Source: Cryptomeria japonica
Lineage: Eukaryota > Streptophyta > Pinopsida > Cupressales > Cupressaceae
DNA length: 64,000 nt
NCBI RefSeq assembly: GCF_030272615.1
Contig: NC_081413.1
Coordinates: 141,269,872-141,333,871 of the forward strand
Reading direction: 5' to 3'
Under the pieces are notes generated by a model, which did no database searches, had not been told where the DNA came from, and saw nothing but the letters and a program-made list of their open reading frames with translations. A program made the translations under genes and the position numbers. Below are positions 24,345 through 36,176 of this stretch, in pieces; within the stretch, counting starts at the first letter, position 1; each line of letters opens with the position of its first letter.

Positions 24345-25105
24345 TGTTGGAATTCTACACTCTAGTGAGAAATGGTGGTGTTTTCATTGATGACAACCTA
24401 CTGGAAACCTACTGGCAACCTTTAGGCATCCACCGGCATCAGCAACAATGTATACCGGCACCCCAGCCGACAGGAATAAACCTTTGTTTATTGTATTTAA
24501 TTGTAAATATCTTTTTGTAAAGTCGACATGGCATATTGTAATAGACTCATATATGTATGAGATCTTGTAAATTATTTTGATAGAGAAGATAGAAGATATA
24601 GGATGGAATAGGAGATAAGAATGAGTGAATAATAAGGGCAAATTTTGTATAAGGTTTATGGTAATAGTATAGCTTAAACCAATACTGAACCTGGCATAGT
24701 TGATGCTAATTTGAAGCTGTAAATTGTATTGGATTTTCATAATCCATTTTGTAAGTTAGTGAGACTTCTATCTTGTGATTGAGTAGTGAGCTCTAGGCAG
24801 TTGGCCTTCCTGCATGTGCAGGCCCTTCATTGTAAGTAATATTTGTTCACTGGCCAGTGAGTGAATATTGTGGGTCACAAATCCCACCGAGGTTTTTCCC
24901 ACACCAGATTTCCTCGTTAAACATCTTGTGTTATGGTGTGTTTTCAATGTTGTCTTTATTGTTCCTATTTACTTCATTAATTCTTATTTACCGGTGCACT
25001 GTTTTGGAATGCAAAATAATTAATAAGGTTAAAGAATTTGTTAACCGGTTAGATACTAATTCACCCCCCCTCTCAGTATCTTTGGGACTATCATTAATCC
25101 TAACA
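24345..25105 (+). repeat. 5' LTR of element C (761 bp)
   Basis: TGTTGGAATTCTACAC... to ...ATCCTAACA. It ends with the copia-typical TTCACCCCCCCTCTCAG stretch about 45 bases before the LTR end. It matches 30115-30915 closely, apart from about 31 bases missing near 24438. Confidence 0.93.
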
Positions 25106-25107
25106 AT

Positions 25108-25119
25108 TGGTATCAGAGC
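25108..25119 (+). other. Primer-binding site of element C
   Basis: TGGTATCAGAGC, two bases after the LTR, complementary to tRNA-iMet. Confidence 0.93.
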
Positions 25120-25176
25120 TTGGTCCTCTATTTTAAAAAGCCTAACAACTTGAGGAAGATTCTGACACCGGTACAG

Positions 25177-26289
25177 ATGGAAAACTTAAGAAAGCAATTG
25201 GAAGGAGCTCTTGTAGACTATGATTCAGAGAAGTTGAAGAATATCAAACTTGAAGATGATCTGAGGACTGCACAGGAATTCATTCAAAGACTTTAGGAGA
25301 ATCTTACTATTGCTAGAAATAAAATAAAAGAACTTCATGAGAAGATGCAAAATGACAATGATGAAAATGAATCTCTTAATGAGCTTGTGAACAAATTTAG
25401 GTAGGAAAACATGACTATGAGGAATGAAATGCAAGATATGACAATGAGATTTTGTAAAGACATTGAAGACATAAAGAAGAATGAAGATGACTTGACTAGG
25501 AGACTAAATGATGCTGGTAATGAAAATCTAAGACTCAATCATGAAAATGATATGTTAAAGACATATCTGATTCACATGCAACATGATAAAACTAAACTTA
25601 TGAGACAGATGAGAATTCTGGAAAATGAGTTGGCTACTGCAAATCAACATAAAGAGAAATTCAAGAAAAGTTCAAAAGAACTTGATGATATGCTGAAAAG
25701 TCAAAAACCTAATGGAGATACTAATGGACTTGGATTTGAAGTTGGTGAAAGTTCTGGTACTGCAAACAATCATGATCATAGTAAACTGGTAAGACAACCT
25801 AATGCTTACAAATTTAATGGGAAATGCTTTAACTATAACAAGTATGGTCATAGAGAAAATCAGTGTAGATCTAGAAACAATCAGAACATTAATGCACCCA
25901 CCAGTCAATGTTCCAAATGCAACAAAGTTGGTCATAATTCAGAAAACTGCAAAATGAATGTAAGATGTTATGTTTGTGGAAGATTTGGGCACTTATCTAA
26001 TCAATTCTAAACACAAACTAGCATAGGATATGGAAAGGCTATTCAGAAGAATAATGTGACTTGTTATGCTTGTAACAAGATTGGAAATATTGCAAAATTT
26101 TGTAGAAGCAAGAATTCACTGGCAAACAATAAAGGACCCAGTTTGAAAGGCAAAGAAAAGGTTGATGAGGTAAAATAAGAATTTTCAAGACAATGGATTA
26201 GAAAGATAGATCATAATGTTGATGAGACTATTTCTTCACCGGTAGAACAAAGTATTACTCCATCGGTAGCAGATTCTTCGTCCAACTGA
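25177..26289 (+). pseudogene. Element C gag-like ORF: coiled coil plus zinc knuckles
   Basis: One frame from ATG 25177 to TGA 26287-26289. The first about 185 codons are a heptad-rich coiled coil (MENLRKQLEGALVDYDSEKL; RLNDAGNENLRLNHENDMLK). Four CCHC-like knuckles follow: CFNYNKYGHRENQC (second Cys replaced by Tyr), CSKCNKVGHNSENC (complete), CYVCGRFGHLSNQF (last Cys lost) and CYACNKIGNIAKFC (His replaced by Asn). The UBN2 capsid-type domain usual at the start of copia gag is absent. In-frame stops are at 25294, 25402, 26008 and 26176. Two of these (after QRL and after NKFR) look like former Gln codons. It may bind element RNA for packaging; that is inferred only from the knuckles. Confidence 0.8.
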
Positions 26290-26579
26290 GAAGTAACCCT
26301 TTGGGGGTATTGCAGCAAGTTGAATATCATGCAAATTACCCTCGGTAGATGGTGAGAAGATATATTTCTTCTTTACTGGCAGATGTGTTAAGTTTTCGCT
26401 TAATCGGCAAGCATTTATTGTGGTTGTTGAATGAAATTTCATTAGAAATCATCGGTTTTCCCTCTTTTTCAAATCATCGAGAATTCAAACTAGAAAAGAG
26501 TGTGAAAATCTGAGCGAAGAAGTGAAGCGATTTCTTTCAAGCACTCAAACATTATCAGGCAGATTAGGGTATTTTTCAA

Positions 26580-29500
26580 ATGACTTCATCTTCTGCTCCC
26601 AAATTTATTGCAAACCCTACTATTGTGGAAATTGTAAAATGCCCTAGGCCCATTTTCAATATTATTCCCAAGATAGCTAAGCAAGATGATTCCATAGGTC
26701 CTTTTTCAAAAATTCCTAAAGCTGTAGCTTATGCTGAAGACCCTAGAATTTATATTCACTGCAATATTGAAGAATTAGGTTCTATGGAAATATTAAAGAT
26801 ATTTAATACCGTAATTTATGATGATAATGGAAATGTCAAACCTGAGCACAAGGTTATTAAGACCTTAGGTTTTGTAGAAATCTTGAATATCCTTGAATTT
26901 CTGGAGGAGGTAGTGAGAATTGTCCTAAGTAGGGCACATGGAGAATTTATTTGGTTAGACTCAGTCTGCAAATTGACCTGGCAAGCAATTAGGGCAGTGG
27001 CAGGGTTACCCTCTACCAGTAGCAGACCAAACAAGACAAAAAAGGTACCTAACAATAGAGTCATGACCTTAATCGAAGCAACATCTAATAGTAGATCTTT
27101 GTGAGTAAATGGCATCAAGGATATCAATGTGAGATTCATAAGTATGATTTTAGGCTATAAGACCACACATGCAAACAGAATTAACTCGGTTTCTAGTCTT
27201 TGCATTAAAAGTGCTTATGATATGGTAAACAATGATGCAAAAATAGATGTGTGTGAATGGTTGAAGGATGAACTAGTTGATAATTTGAAAAAGATAAAAG
27301 GTGACAAGAAAGGAACATTTCATTTTGGTAATCTTTTGGTATGTCTTATGTTGTATTTCTCAAAAGAAATCCCCGATATTGGATAGAAATATTTTGGATA
27401 TGACATATTGGTAGGCAAACAGTTACAAGAAGCCTTCACCAGCATGGGTGCTGCTAGGGAAAACAATATAACTGAGTATTTCAAAGCTTTCCAAGCCAAA
27501 ATGAAAAACAGAGATAGACTACCATAAAGTATTATAGATAAATATGAAAAGGAAATTTGTTTTGTGATTAAGAAAGATGAAATTTGGATGGAAGCAGTTC
27601 TTCCTAGAACTGTATGGGTAACTAAAATGGGGTATGAGGCTGATGTAAATATTATTGAGACTTATGCTAAAGCCCTATTGGAAGCACCTAGAGAACCAAC
27701 ATAAAAAGTTTTTGGTAGTGCAGAATCAATTAAGAGTGATGTACAAACACTGAAACAAAGGAAGAAAAGAGAAAAGTACATTAGGAGTGCATCTAAACAA
27801 GTAAAGGAAATAAATGAAAATGTTTTGAACCTTACTGGAATTAAGGAAAATGAACTAGAAGGATTGCAACCAGAGGCACATATCTCACCGGTTGGCACAT
27901 CATCTAACAGTGAGATACCTATTGAGTTTAAGAGAGTTGATAGGAAGAGAAAACCTTCACCGGTACCCTCTCCTCCACCCAAGAAAACAAGGAAGAAGCA
28001 ACAAGCGGTAAGACAACCGGCAAAGAAGTTGATACCCAAGAAGGAAAAAAATAGGTGATGCCACCTTTGGACAACTTACTGAATGAAATCACTGATGATG
28101 GTAACTTAGATAATGTGAGCAAGTTGTATAACACCCTCACTAATGCAAAAAAAGAAAGTGTTGAAAATAATATTATTCTACATCTAGACATATATAAGAA
28201 AGTGCTAATTGAAGTTGTAGATGATTTACCAAATGATCTATACAAAAGGTTAGATGCAAAGAGGATTGCAGTAATGGAGTTAGATAAGAAACTTAAGGTT
28301 AAAAAACTCCTAGATGTACATCTGGTTAACTCGAAAGAGGAGATCGATGAATTAATTTGTGAAGCTAACAGATCAGTTTTTGCAAGCGGTCTCAAGCAAG
28401 TGAGCTTAATGGCTGGCAGAGTCAATGAAATTGTAGAGGAAACAACTAACAAATGGGATATCTTTTTTGTAGAAAAGGAAAAACAAGAAGATCTTAACAG
28501 ACCTAAAAAAACATTCAAAGTCTATCAAAAGGACAAGGACAAAGGGAAAGGTAAAGTTGGTGGAATAGCAAACATTAAAATAACTGACAACTTACCACCA
28601 CCCTTGGATACTACACTGGTACATATTGATACTACACCGGCTACTGAAAATGTGGACATAACACATGATGACACTAACCCTAAATCAAAAATTCTATTCA
28701 CTATGAATGTTGATACTCAGGAAGTGAACATTGTTGTAGACAAGGACATCACAGAGGTACAGGATGATATTGCTAGCAGTGGAAACATTGTTGAGCAACC
28801 GGTAGAAAATGTTGAGGTTGAAATACAAATAGAGCAAATAGATCACATAGAGCAGCCTTTGGACAGTGGAATGAATACTGGTAATATGGATGTTGGCACA
28901 AAAAAACCAACAGAGGCAGAGATACCGACAACTGATAACATAGAGAAACTGGTAGAGGCCCAGGTACATGTTGAGATAGTAAAACTGGTAATCACTGAGA
29001 AACCCAAACCACTGCTAATAGAAATGCAAACTCAAACTGATCCACTGGCGGTTGATACAATAAATTTGGTTACTAACACCGGAAGCACATAAATAATAAA
29101 GGCAGTTGGTCAGACATCAGAATTCAGAACTACTAATGTGACAAAGGTACTTCTGGACTCAATTAAGAAGATAATTGATTGTAATGCATTGGCCTACAAG
29201 GCAATTCATGACACAATACCTATTCTTAAAATGATTGCACCTAAATGCAATGTAGATAATGTAAAGGATTCATTAGGACAGTTAGACACATTGTCTAAAT
29301 TTATTGCTAGAAATGTAATAATAATTGATAAGGTAAATGAGGATACATTCAGAGAGAAAATAGAAAATGAAAAGGAAAAATTCTTTGAGGAGACAATAAA
29401 GAAGTGCACTGAGCATACTAACACACTTCTACCGGCATTGAATGCAACAATTTTGGAGTATAAGGAACTGTATAGAGAAACATGCAAGCCACATCTGTTG

Positions 29501-29912
29501 ACCCAGGACATTGAGAAAGAAATAAGCAGAGTACAAAAAGAAATTGATGTTATAGCTGATAACATCATTGGTTCATTCAAACCTATATCAGTTATTGAGA
29601 AGGAAATAGAAACATTTGAAGAAAAATTGGAGAAATTTGAGAAGGAAAAAATCAAGGATCAAGGCAAATGCCAGAGAGCTAAAGTATAAACTTAGTCCTA
29701 AACTAGACAACCTTATCTCTTTGAGGAATGAGATCTCAAAGGCACTAATTCAAGGAGAAAGATCACCGGAGGAGCATATGCATTATCTCACTGGAACAAT
29801 CCAACAAACTGAGGCAACCATGAATGATAGCAACCGATTCATGCAGAGCTTAAATTTGGTTTTGGCTGATATATTTCAGATTGTAACCGATCGGTTACAA
29901 ACCTTAAGGTAA
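26580..29912 (+). pseudogene. Element C ORF2, large protein of unknown function
   Basis: Starting at ATG 26580 (MTSSSAPKFIANPTIVEIVK), a coding frame can be followed for about 1100 codons to TAA 29910-29912. Stops interrupt it at 27102, 27384, 27525, 27702 and 29090; frameshifts lie near 28040-28055 (an A-rich run) and 29650-29690. Parts in order: a roughly 300-residue globular-looking N-terminal part (ILEFLEEVVRIVL, FIWLDSVCKLTWQAI, MVNNDAKIDVCEWLKDEL); a Lys/Pro-rich basic stretch (KRKPSPVPSPPPKKTRKK near 27940-28040) that could be a nuclear localisation signal; a helical lysine-rich part; an acidic Thr/Val/Glu-rich segment (28600-29090); and a coiled-coil C-terminus. It occupies the place of pol but shows none of its motifs. 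I do not recognise a family. Confidence 0.7.
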
Positions 29913-30102
29913 AATTTTGCACTCATTTGATAATTTTGACAACCTTTGTCATTGATGTCAAAGGGGGAGTAGTGGACAGAGAAAAATGGCTATTCAAAGG
30001 AGATCATCTGCTCAGGGGGAGCACATCTTTTTGGTACATTTTTGGACTTCATTTTTTTAAACAGTTTTTGGATTTTTTCTCACGAGTGTTGCCATCAATG
30101 CC

Positions 30103-30114
30103 AAAGGGGGAGAT
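30103..30114 (+). other. Polypurine tract of element C
   Basis: AAAGGGGGAGAT directly before TGTTGG. It is identical to that of element B. Confidence 0.92.
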
Positions 30115-30915
30115 TGTTGGTTTTCTACACTCTAGTGAGAAATGATGGTGTTGTCATTGATGGCAACCTACTGGCAACCTACTAGCAACCTTTAAGCATC
30201 CACCGGCAGACACCGGCACCGACAGACACTTCATCGACAGCAGCAACAATGTATACCGACACCCCAGCCAACAGGAATAAACCTTTGTTTATTGTATTTA
30301 ATTGTAAATATCTTTTTGTAAAGCTGACATGGCATATTGTAATAGACTCATATATGTATGAGATCTTGTAAATCATTTTCATAGAGAAGATAGATGATAG
30401 AGGATGGAATAGGAGATAAGAATGAGCGAATAATAATGGCAGATTTTGTATAAGGTTTATGGTAATGGTATGAGCTTAAACCGGTACTGAACCTAGCATA
30501 GTTAATGTTTATTTGAAGCAGTACATTGTATTGGATTTTCATACTCTATTTTGTAAGTTAGTGAGACTTCTATCTTGTGATTGAGCAGTGAGCTTTAGGC
30601 AGTTGGCCTTCCTGCATGTGCAGGCCCCTCATTGTAAGTAATATTTGTTCATTGGCTAGTGAGTGAATATTGTGGGTCACAAATCATACCGAGGTTTTTC
30701 CCACACCAGGTTTCCTCATTAAACATCTTGTGTTATGGTGTGTTTTCTATGTTGTCTTTATTGTTCCTGTTTATTGCATTAATTCTTATTTACCGGTACA
30801 CTATTTTGGAATGCAAAATAATTAATAAGGTTAAAGAATAGATGTTAACCAGTTAGATACTGATTCACCCCCCCCCCCCCTTTCAGTATCTTTGGGCCTA
30901 TCATTAATCCTAACA
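30115..30915 (+). repeat. 3' LTR of element C (801 bp)
   Basis: TGTTGGTTTTCTACAC... to ...ATCCTAACA, followed by the target-site copy ATAAG. It contains a short extra GACACCGGCACCGACAGAC-like segment near 30207-30240 that the 5' copy lacks, and a C run at 30869-30880. Confidence 0.93.
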
Positions 30916-30920
30916 ATAAG

Positions 30921-31404
30921 TCTCTAATATATAAAAAAATTGACATGAAGCACCAATAAATGTATTATACATAAATTGTCATTCCATATAAAATAACCAA
31001 TACCATTTAAAAGAAGCACACTATCGCTACTTTTGGTTTTTTATAAGGGAAGTTTGATTCTTTGACCCTAAATATGCTCCCTAACTTATCACACAATTTA
31101 TTTATATAATAATCATTTGTAGTTCAAGAAGATAGAATGTATTTAGCTACATTAATAAATAAAACGTCACACTTAAGTGTTTAATATAGAAATTAATGTC
31201 CTTAATCTTGTTTGCTAAAATAATATTGTCGAGTTATTTGTCATAACATACCTATGACATTTCTTGTACTTTTTACCCCTCCCATTCAAAATATTCCCAT
31301 ACTATAACTTTCTATTGGCGTAACCATTGCACCTCATTGAGGTGCATGTGCTAGTTGATATACATTTTTAATATGTTTGATATTACGAATGGTTGTTTTT
31401 AGTT
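30921..31404. other. Intergenic spacer between elements C and D
   Basis: AT-rich; no gene, repeat or RNA recognised. Confidence 0.5.
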
Positions 31405-31409
31405 TTTCT

Positions 31410-31858
31410 TGTGAGATTTTGGCAAGACCAAGGGCACAATGAAAAGAACAAAAGAGAGACAAAAAGATGACAAGAACAAACTATATTCTTATCAATATGC
31501 AAATGATCAACTGGATAACCAATACAATGAATATGGGCCTTCTTATATAGGCAAGGCCATATGGATATGTGAGCACAAAATCATGACATGTGGCTCAATG
31601 AGAAACAAGGGTAGGTAAGAAAAAGTAGGGGTAGGTAGGAGAAATAATATAATATTCCACAAGAGTTGGATGACCCACTGAATGTGGAGTGTAATAGCAA
31701 GATAAGACAACAAAAGTTGGAATTTCTCCTACAAGCTACATCCCTATGTGCACACTTCCCTAAGTGTCTCATATCCAAACTACAATGAGATACATTATCC
31801 TTAGTTAACTTAATTAAAGCGTAATAATATCCATGATGAATAATTATATAAACCAACA
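31410..31858 (-). repeat. 3' LTR of element D (449 bp)
   Basis: On the + strand TGTGAGATTTTGGC... to ...AACCAACA. It contains TTATATAGG (near 31543), a candidate promoter element. It matches 37736-38180 with scattered differences. Confidence 0.93.
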
Positions 31859-31867
31859 CCCCCCCTT
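31859..31867 (-). other. Polypurine tract of element D
   Basis: AAGGGGGGG on the - strand, abutting the LTR start TGTTGG. Confidence 0.8.
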
Positions 31868-32169
31868 AAGTGCAACTTAGGATAATGAAGACTCAAGTCA
31901 ACAATGCAAGATGAGTCCCGACTACTAGACCATAATAGGTACCCATGTACAATATGAAAATGAAAGAAAACCTATGCAATGCAATCTCTCACAAACGAAG
32001 AAAGGGAGAAAACCTAGTGGGGAAAAACTCCCCCCCAAAAGAGAGATGAATGTACAAAAGACTCTCAAAGAAGAAGGACAAAACCTCAAAGAGGAAAAAG
32101 TCCCCCACATAAGAGAGGAAGGAGAAGTCAGCTGACCCCCCCTAATGAGACATCTTGCACCCCCAAGAG

Positions 32170-33620
32170 AGCTCGCAACTATTGGAACTTACTCTCGGTG
32201 AAAGGTTTGGTGAATATGTCTGCAACCTGCTTCGCTGTAGGATAATACTGCAAATCAATGACCTACTCCTGAATCAGCTCTCGGATGTAGTGCATATGGA
32301 TCTCGATGTGTTTGGTCCACTGATGTTAGACTAGGTTCTTTGAGATTGCAATAGCGCTCTGATTGTCATAATGTAGGACTATCGGCCATGGAGTGGTGAA
32401 CCCAAACTCTATGAGAATATGCTAAAGCCAAATGGTCTTAGTCATTGCGTTAACAACCCCTCAATACTCAGCCTCATTCGAAGAGAGAGAAATAGCATGC
32501 TACTTCTTTCTTTGCCAATGAATGGGGCCGAAACCAAGGTGGAAGCTATAACCTGAAGTAGACTTACGATCATCAAGATCGCCAACCCAATAGAAGTTTG
32601 TGTAACCAATCAAGCGAAGTCTTGTGCCTATTGCATAGTGAATCCCATAATGATGTGTACTCTAGATGTAGTGAAGGATGTATTTGGTGGCTTTCCAATG
32701 AAGCTCATGTGGTTCCTTCTTGAAGTGGGAAACCATGCCAACTGCAAATGAAATATCAGGGTGAGTGTGAGTCAAGTAGATAAGACTACCCACAAGTTGA
32801 CGATACAATGTGGCATCAACTGGAGGAGAAGAGCACCTAGCCTCAAGCTTGACTCCTAAAAGAAAGGGAGTCGATGTAGGCTTACAAATAGCCATATGAA
32901 AGCATGCAAGTAGATCAAGAGCATACTTAGGCTATGAAAGAGTAATCCCGAAAGATGACTGTGAAATCTCTATCCCGAGAAAGTAGTGCAAAAGACCCAA
33001 GTAAGTCATAGAAAACCTGTCATGCAAAGAAGATTTGGCATTTCTAATGATGGATGTGGTGCTCCTTGTAATGATCAAATCATCAACATAGAGCACAAGT
33101 ATCAAGTGTGAGTCATCTTATCACAAAATGTAGACATTCGGATCAGAATAACACCTGGTGAACCCTGTTGAGAGAAGAAAGGAATTCATCTTGGTGTACC
33201 AAGCCCTGGGGGCCTTCTTAAGGCCATAGAGAGATTTCCTTAGTTTGAAAACCAAGGAAGAATCCTAGATGAAACCCTGTGGTTGCTCCATATAAATCTC
33301 CTCATCAAGATCCCCATGAAGAGAATCACTCTTCACATCCATCTGATGTACAACCCAACCATGACTTGCGGCAATAGCAAGTGTCAAGTGAATGGAATTC
33401 ATCTTGTCTACTGGCGCAAAGGTCTCAGTATAGTCAACACCTGGAACTTGAGAGAAACCTTTCACAACAAGTCAAGCCTTATACTTGTCCACACTACCAT
33501 CCGCTGCAAACTTGGTCCAATAGATCCACTTACATCAAACCATATTTCTCCCATTAGGGAGAGGGACTAACTCCCATGTGTTGTTCCTCATCAAGGAACT
33601 ATACTCTTCCTCCATAGCTT
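32170..33620 (-). pseudogene. Element D reverse transcriptase and RNase H
   Basis: RT starts about 33600 and includes [19 protein letters not shown] and [20 protein letters not shown] (33265-33465). Next come the LKKAPRAWYTKMN segment (about 33190-33220) and the catalytic YVDD (about 33083-33095). The C-terminal part (32662-32895) has CKPTSTPF, LYRQLVGSLIYLTHTHPDIS and HWKATKYIL. RNase H follows down to about 32170. Many in-frame stops and several frame changes make it non-functional. Confidence 0.87.
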
Positions 33621-34080
33621 GGTCCCACTCTGGAGCCCCTAATGCTTCCTGAAATGTCTATGGATCAGAAGCAGTAGCAATGTATGCATGTGGAAGGTCT
33701 TGATGTTGCGATCGATCCCTCCATGTATCTAAAGGATCCCCAACAAGAGAACCCGCTGACTCAAGTGTTTGTCAAGCCAAATGAGGTCTAGGTGGAGGTG
33801 GAGAATGAGGCTTCTCAACTACAAGTGGACCTTGTGGAAGTGTAACCCTATGAGTCAGAGTTGAAGGAGTCTCATCATCTGAATCATTCACATCACTATC
33901 CAAAATGGAGGAAGGTGGAGGAGGTAGAGCGGCTAAGCTAGGAGAGCTTTCCTCAAAATGAACACTCCTCTCAATAAAAACCTCATGTGTCTCAAGATCC
34001 ATCAATTCATATTCCTTAACACCCTCAGGATATAGAACAAAAATACAAGGCCTACTCTAAGGTTCCAATGCCTTGTGTTT

Positions 34081-34944
34081 CTACAAAGGAATGCAAGCCC
34101 ATGCTGGACACCCAAAGACTCTAAAATGTCTCACAATCGATTTCCTACAAGTCCAAGTCTCAAAGGGAGTAATACCCATCAAATATTTGTGAGGAACCCG
34201 ATATTGGATGTGTGTGGCACAACTAATAGCCTCTAGCCAAAAGGAGGGATCAAGAGAACGTGCATGTATCATACAGCTAGCCATTTATTTGAGAGTTCTA
34301 TTCTTGTGTTTTGCAACTCCATTCTATTGTGGAGTGTAGGCAACTGAATGCTAAAGATCAATCCCCTCAAATGTACAAAAGTCCTCCAGTCTTTTGTTCA
34401 CATATCCCCTTCCATTATCTGTGCAAATAATCTTGACCACTTTCCCTGATTGCTTCTCCACATGAGCCTTGAAGTCTATAAATTTGTCCAACACTTCAAT
34501 CTTATGAATAAGAAAGTAGACCCAAGTGAAGTGGGAGTAGTCATCAATGAAGGTGAGGACATAGCGGGCCTTACTAAATGAAGGTGATGGAAATGGACCT
34601 GCTACATCATTGTGAACAAGTTGAAGAACTTCCAAAGCTCTTGAAGCTTTCCCCTTATCAAACTTCTCCTTGGGATGCTTGCCCATGGAGCATCCTAAAC
34701 ATACACCCTCTAAAAAAATGATTCGAGGTAGACCTGTGATCATGTCTTTAGTGCTGAGATGTTGAAGATAGCAGTAGTTGAGGTGACCAAACCACTCATG
34801 CCATATCTTACTTTCTAAATTTGAATGAGTAAGCAAGGCTCTAGAAGGAGAACTTGGCACAAAGTGGGAGAATGAATAAAGTCTTGAGTTTTCATTGACT
34901 TGGCCCACTGCTACCAAGGCATCATTATCAAGTTCCTTTACCAC
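34081..34944 (-). pseudogene. Element D integrase
   Basis: The pre-integrase zinc-finger region (WHEWFGHLN, CLGCSMGKH) is followed by the catalytic core (HNDVAGPFPSPSF, FIDDYSHFTWVYFL, CTDNGRGYVN, then TPQ-NGVAKHKN) and the C-terminal segment (FWLEAISCATHIQYRVPHK, RVFGCPAW). Stops cut it between 34285 and 34350. The TDNG core Asp is kept. Confidence 0.88.
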
Positions 34945-36176
34945 AACTGAATCAGGGTAAACTCAACCTTTTTCCCATTCCCATAGTGAGTGATTTGGTA
35001 GATAGAGAGAAGATTGGTAGACAAGTTAGGAACATAAAGAACATTCTCAAATGTTCCATCATCCATGTCAACTGAACCTTTCCCTTCAACCTCAACTTGT
35101 GTATCATCACCTATGTAAATGTGAGGTACCTTTGATGGGTCCAATAAAGAAAACTGCTCCTTTTTAGAACCCATGTGATAAGAGTCACCCGAGTCAAGTA
35201 TCCACTGTTGTGAAGAACCTGTTGTAGCCACAAATGCTTTCCCTTTTCTCTTAGACTGCGAGGAAGAGGAAGGAGATAAATCCTTCTTGTTGTAGGCAGA
35301 TGGAAAGTTGATGATGTTTTTCTTAAGAAGATTTGTCAACTCATCAACTTGCTTGGTGTGGCATCGATGCTCATCATGACCATACTTCTTGCAATAAGCA
35401 CAAGTTGGTTTATCCTTCTTAGGTGGATTCCCCTTCTTGGAAGAGGATGAAAATTTGCCTTGCAATGGAGAGGATGATTGTCCTTTTTCCTGTTGTAGCT
35501 TTGACTTAGTTTTCTTCTTGTTGTTGTTGGAATCTTTGCCTTGACTCCCTTGATTAGCCACCAAAGCCTTAGACTTTGAAGACTTGAGAAGCCCCATGTT
35601 CAACAACTTAGATTGTTCCAATATCAACATTTATGTGAAAGCATCAAATGTAGGCATAGTGTAGGAACTCCCCACTATCAAACAATGAGTTTGGAAGCTA
35701 AAAAAAACATTGCATATTCAGGTGCAAGCTTATCCAACAAGTTGAATATCAACTGGGCATCCTTTTTGTCAATTCCACAATCCTTAAGCTTAGCTCTTAG
35801 CTCATTTTCTTTGGTGACATAATCTTGGATTGTATCAAAACTCTTGGGATCCAAGTTGGTGATCTCATTGTCAATCTTGTAACCTCTTATTTCATCAACT
35901 TGACCATACAATTTCTGAAACATTTATCATGCCTCTTTGCTTGTAGAACACTTCTCAATGTGAAAAATGAGGTCATATAATACATACTTATGCAAAGTTC
36001 CAAGAGCCATGCAATTTTTAGTGTTCCATTCTAACTGAGCATTGGGATCAGCCTTAGGATCTGGTGGTTCTGCTATTGTTCCATCTGTGTAATGTGTGAG
36101 TCCTTTTTCCATTAATTTCCTCTATGTTTTAATTTTCCAAGATGCATAATTATGTGGAAATTTATGAGGACTCATA
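34938..36176 (-). pseudogene. Element D gag and protease
   Basis: The gag start is ATG 36174-36176 (MSPHKFPHNYASW). It carries the copia gag segments WNTKNCMALGTLHKYV, MFQKLYGQVDEIRG and LRAKLKDCGIDKKDAQ, a lysine/serine-rich region, a CCHC knuckle (CAYCKKYGHDEHRC near 35385) and the protease (WILDSGDSYHMGSKK near 35190). Stops occur after WKIKT, after TSKEA (two adjacent stops at 35924-35929) and near 35678. A frameshift at 34938-34944 separates it from the integrase. Confidence 0.87.

Larger units (their letters stand above)
24345..30915 (+). mobile_element. Element C: pol-less LTR retrotransposon with unknown second ORF
   Basis: It has a 5' LTR at 24345-25105, a primer site at 25108-25119, two coding regions, a polypurine tract at 30103-30114 and a 3' LTR at 30115-30915. 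The target duplication ATAAG is exact (24340-24344 and 30916-30920). No DSG protease, integrase zinc finger or core, YVDD or RNase H motif exists in the 5-kb interior, so it is non-autonomous. The interior holds a gag-like ORF and a large ORF with no recognised domain. Shared termini with copia elements A and B suggest it used their enzymes. Confidence 0.92.

Noticed and set aside
27928-28518. 196-codon - strand ORF opposite element C ORF2
   Set aside because: Antisense shadow of the ORF2 lysine-rich part.
29206-29655. 149-codon - strand ORF opposite element C ORF2
   Set aside because: Shadow of the + strand coding region; Ser/Phe-rich as expected from the complement of Lys/Glu codons.
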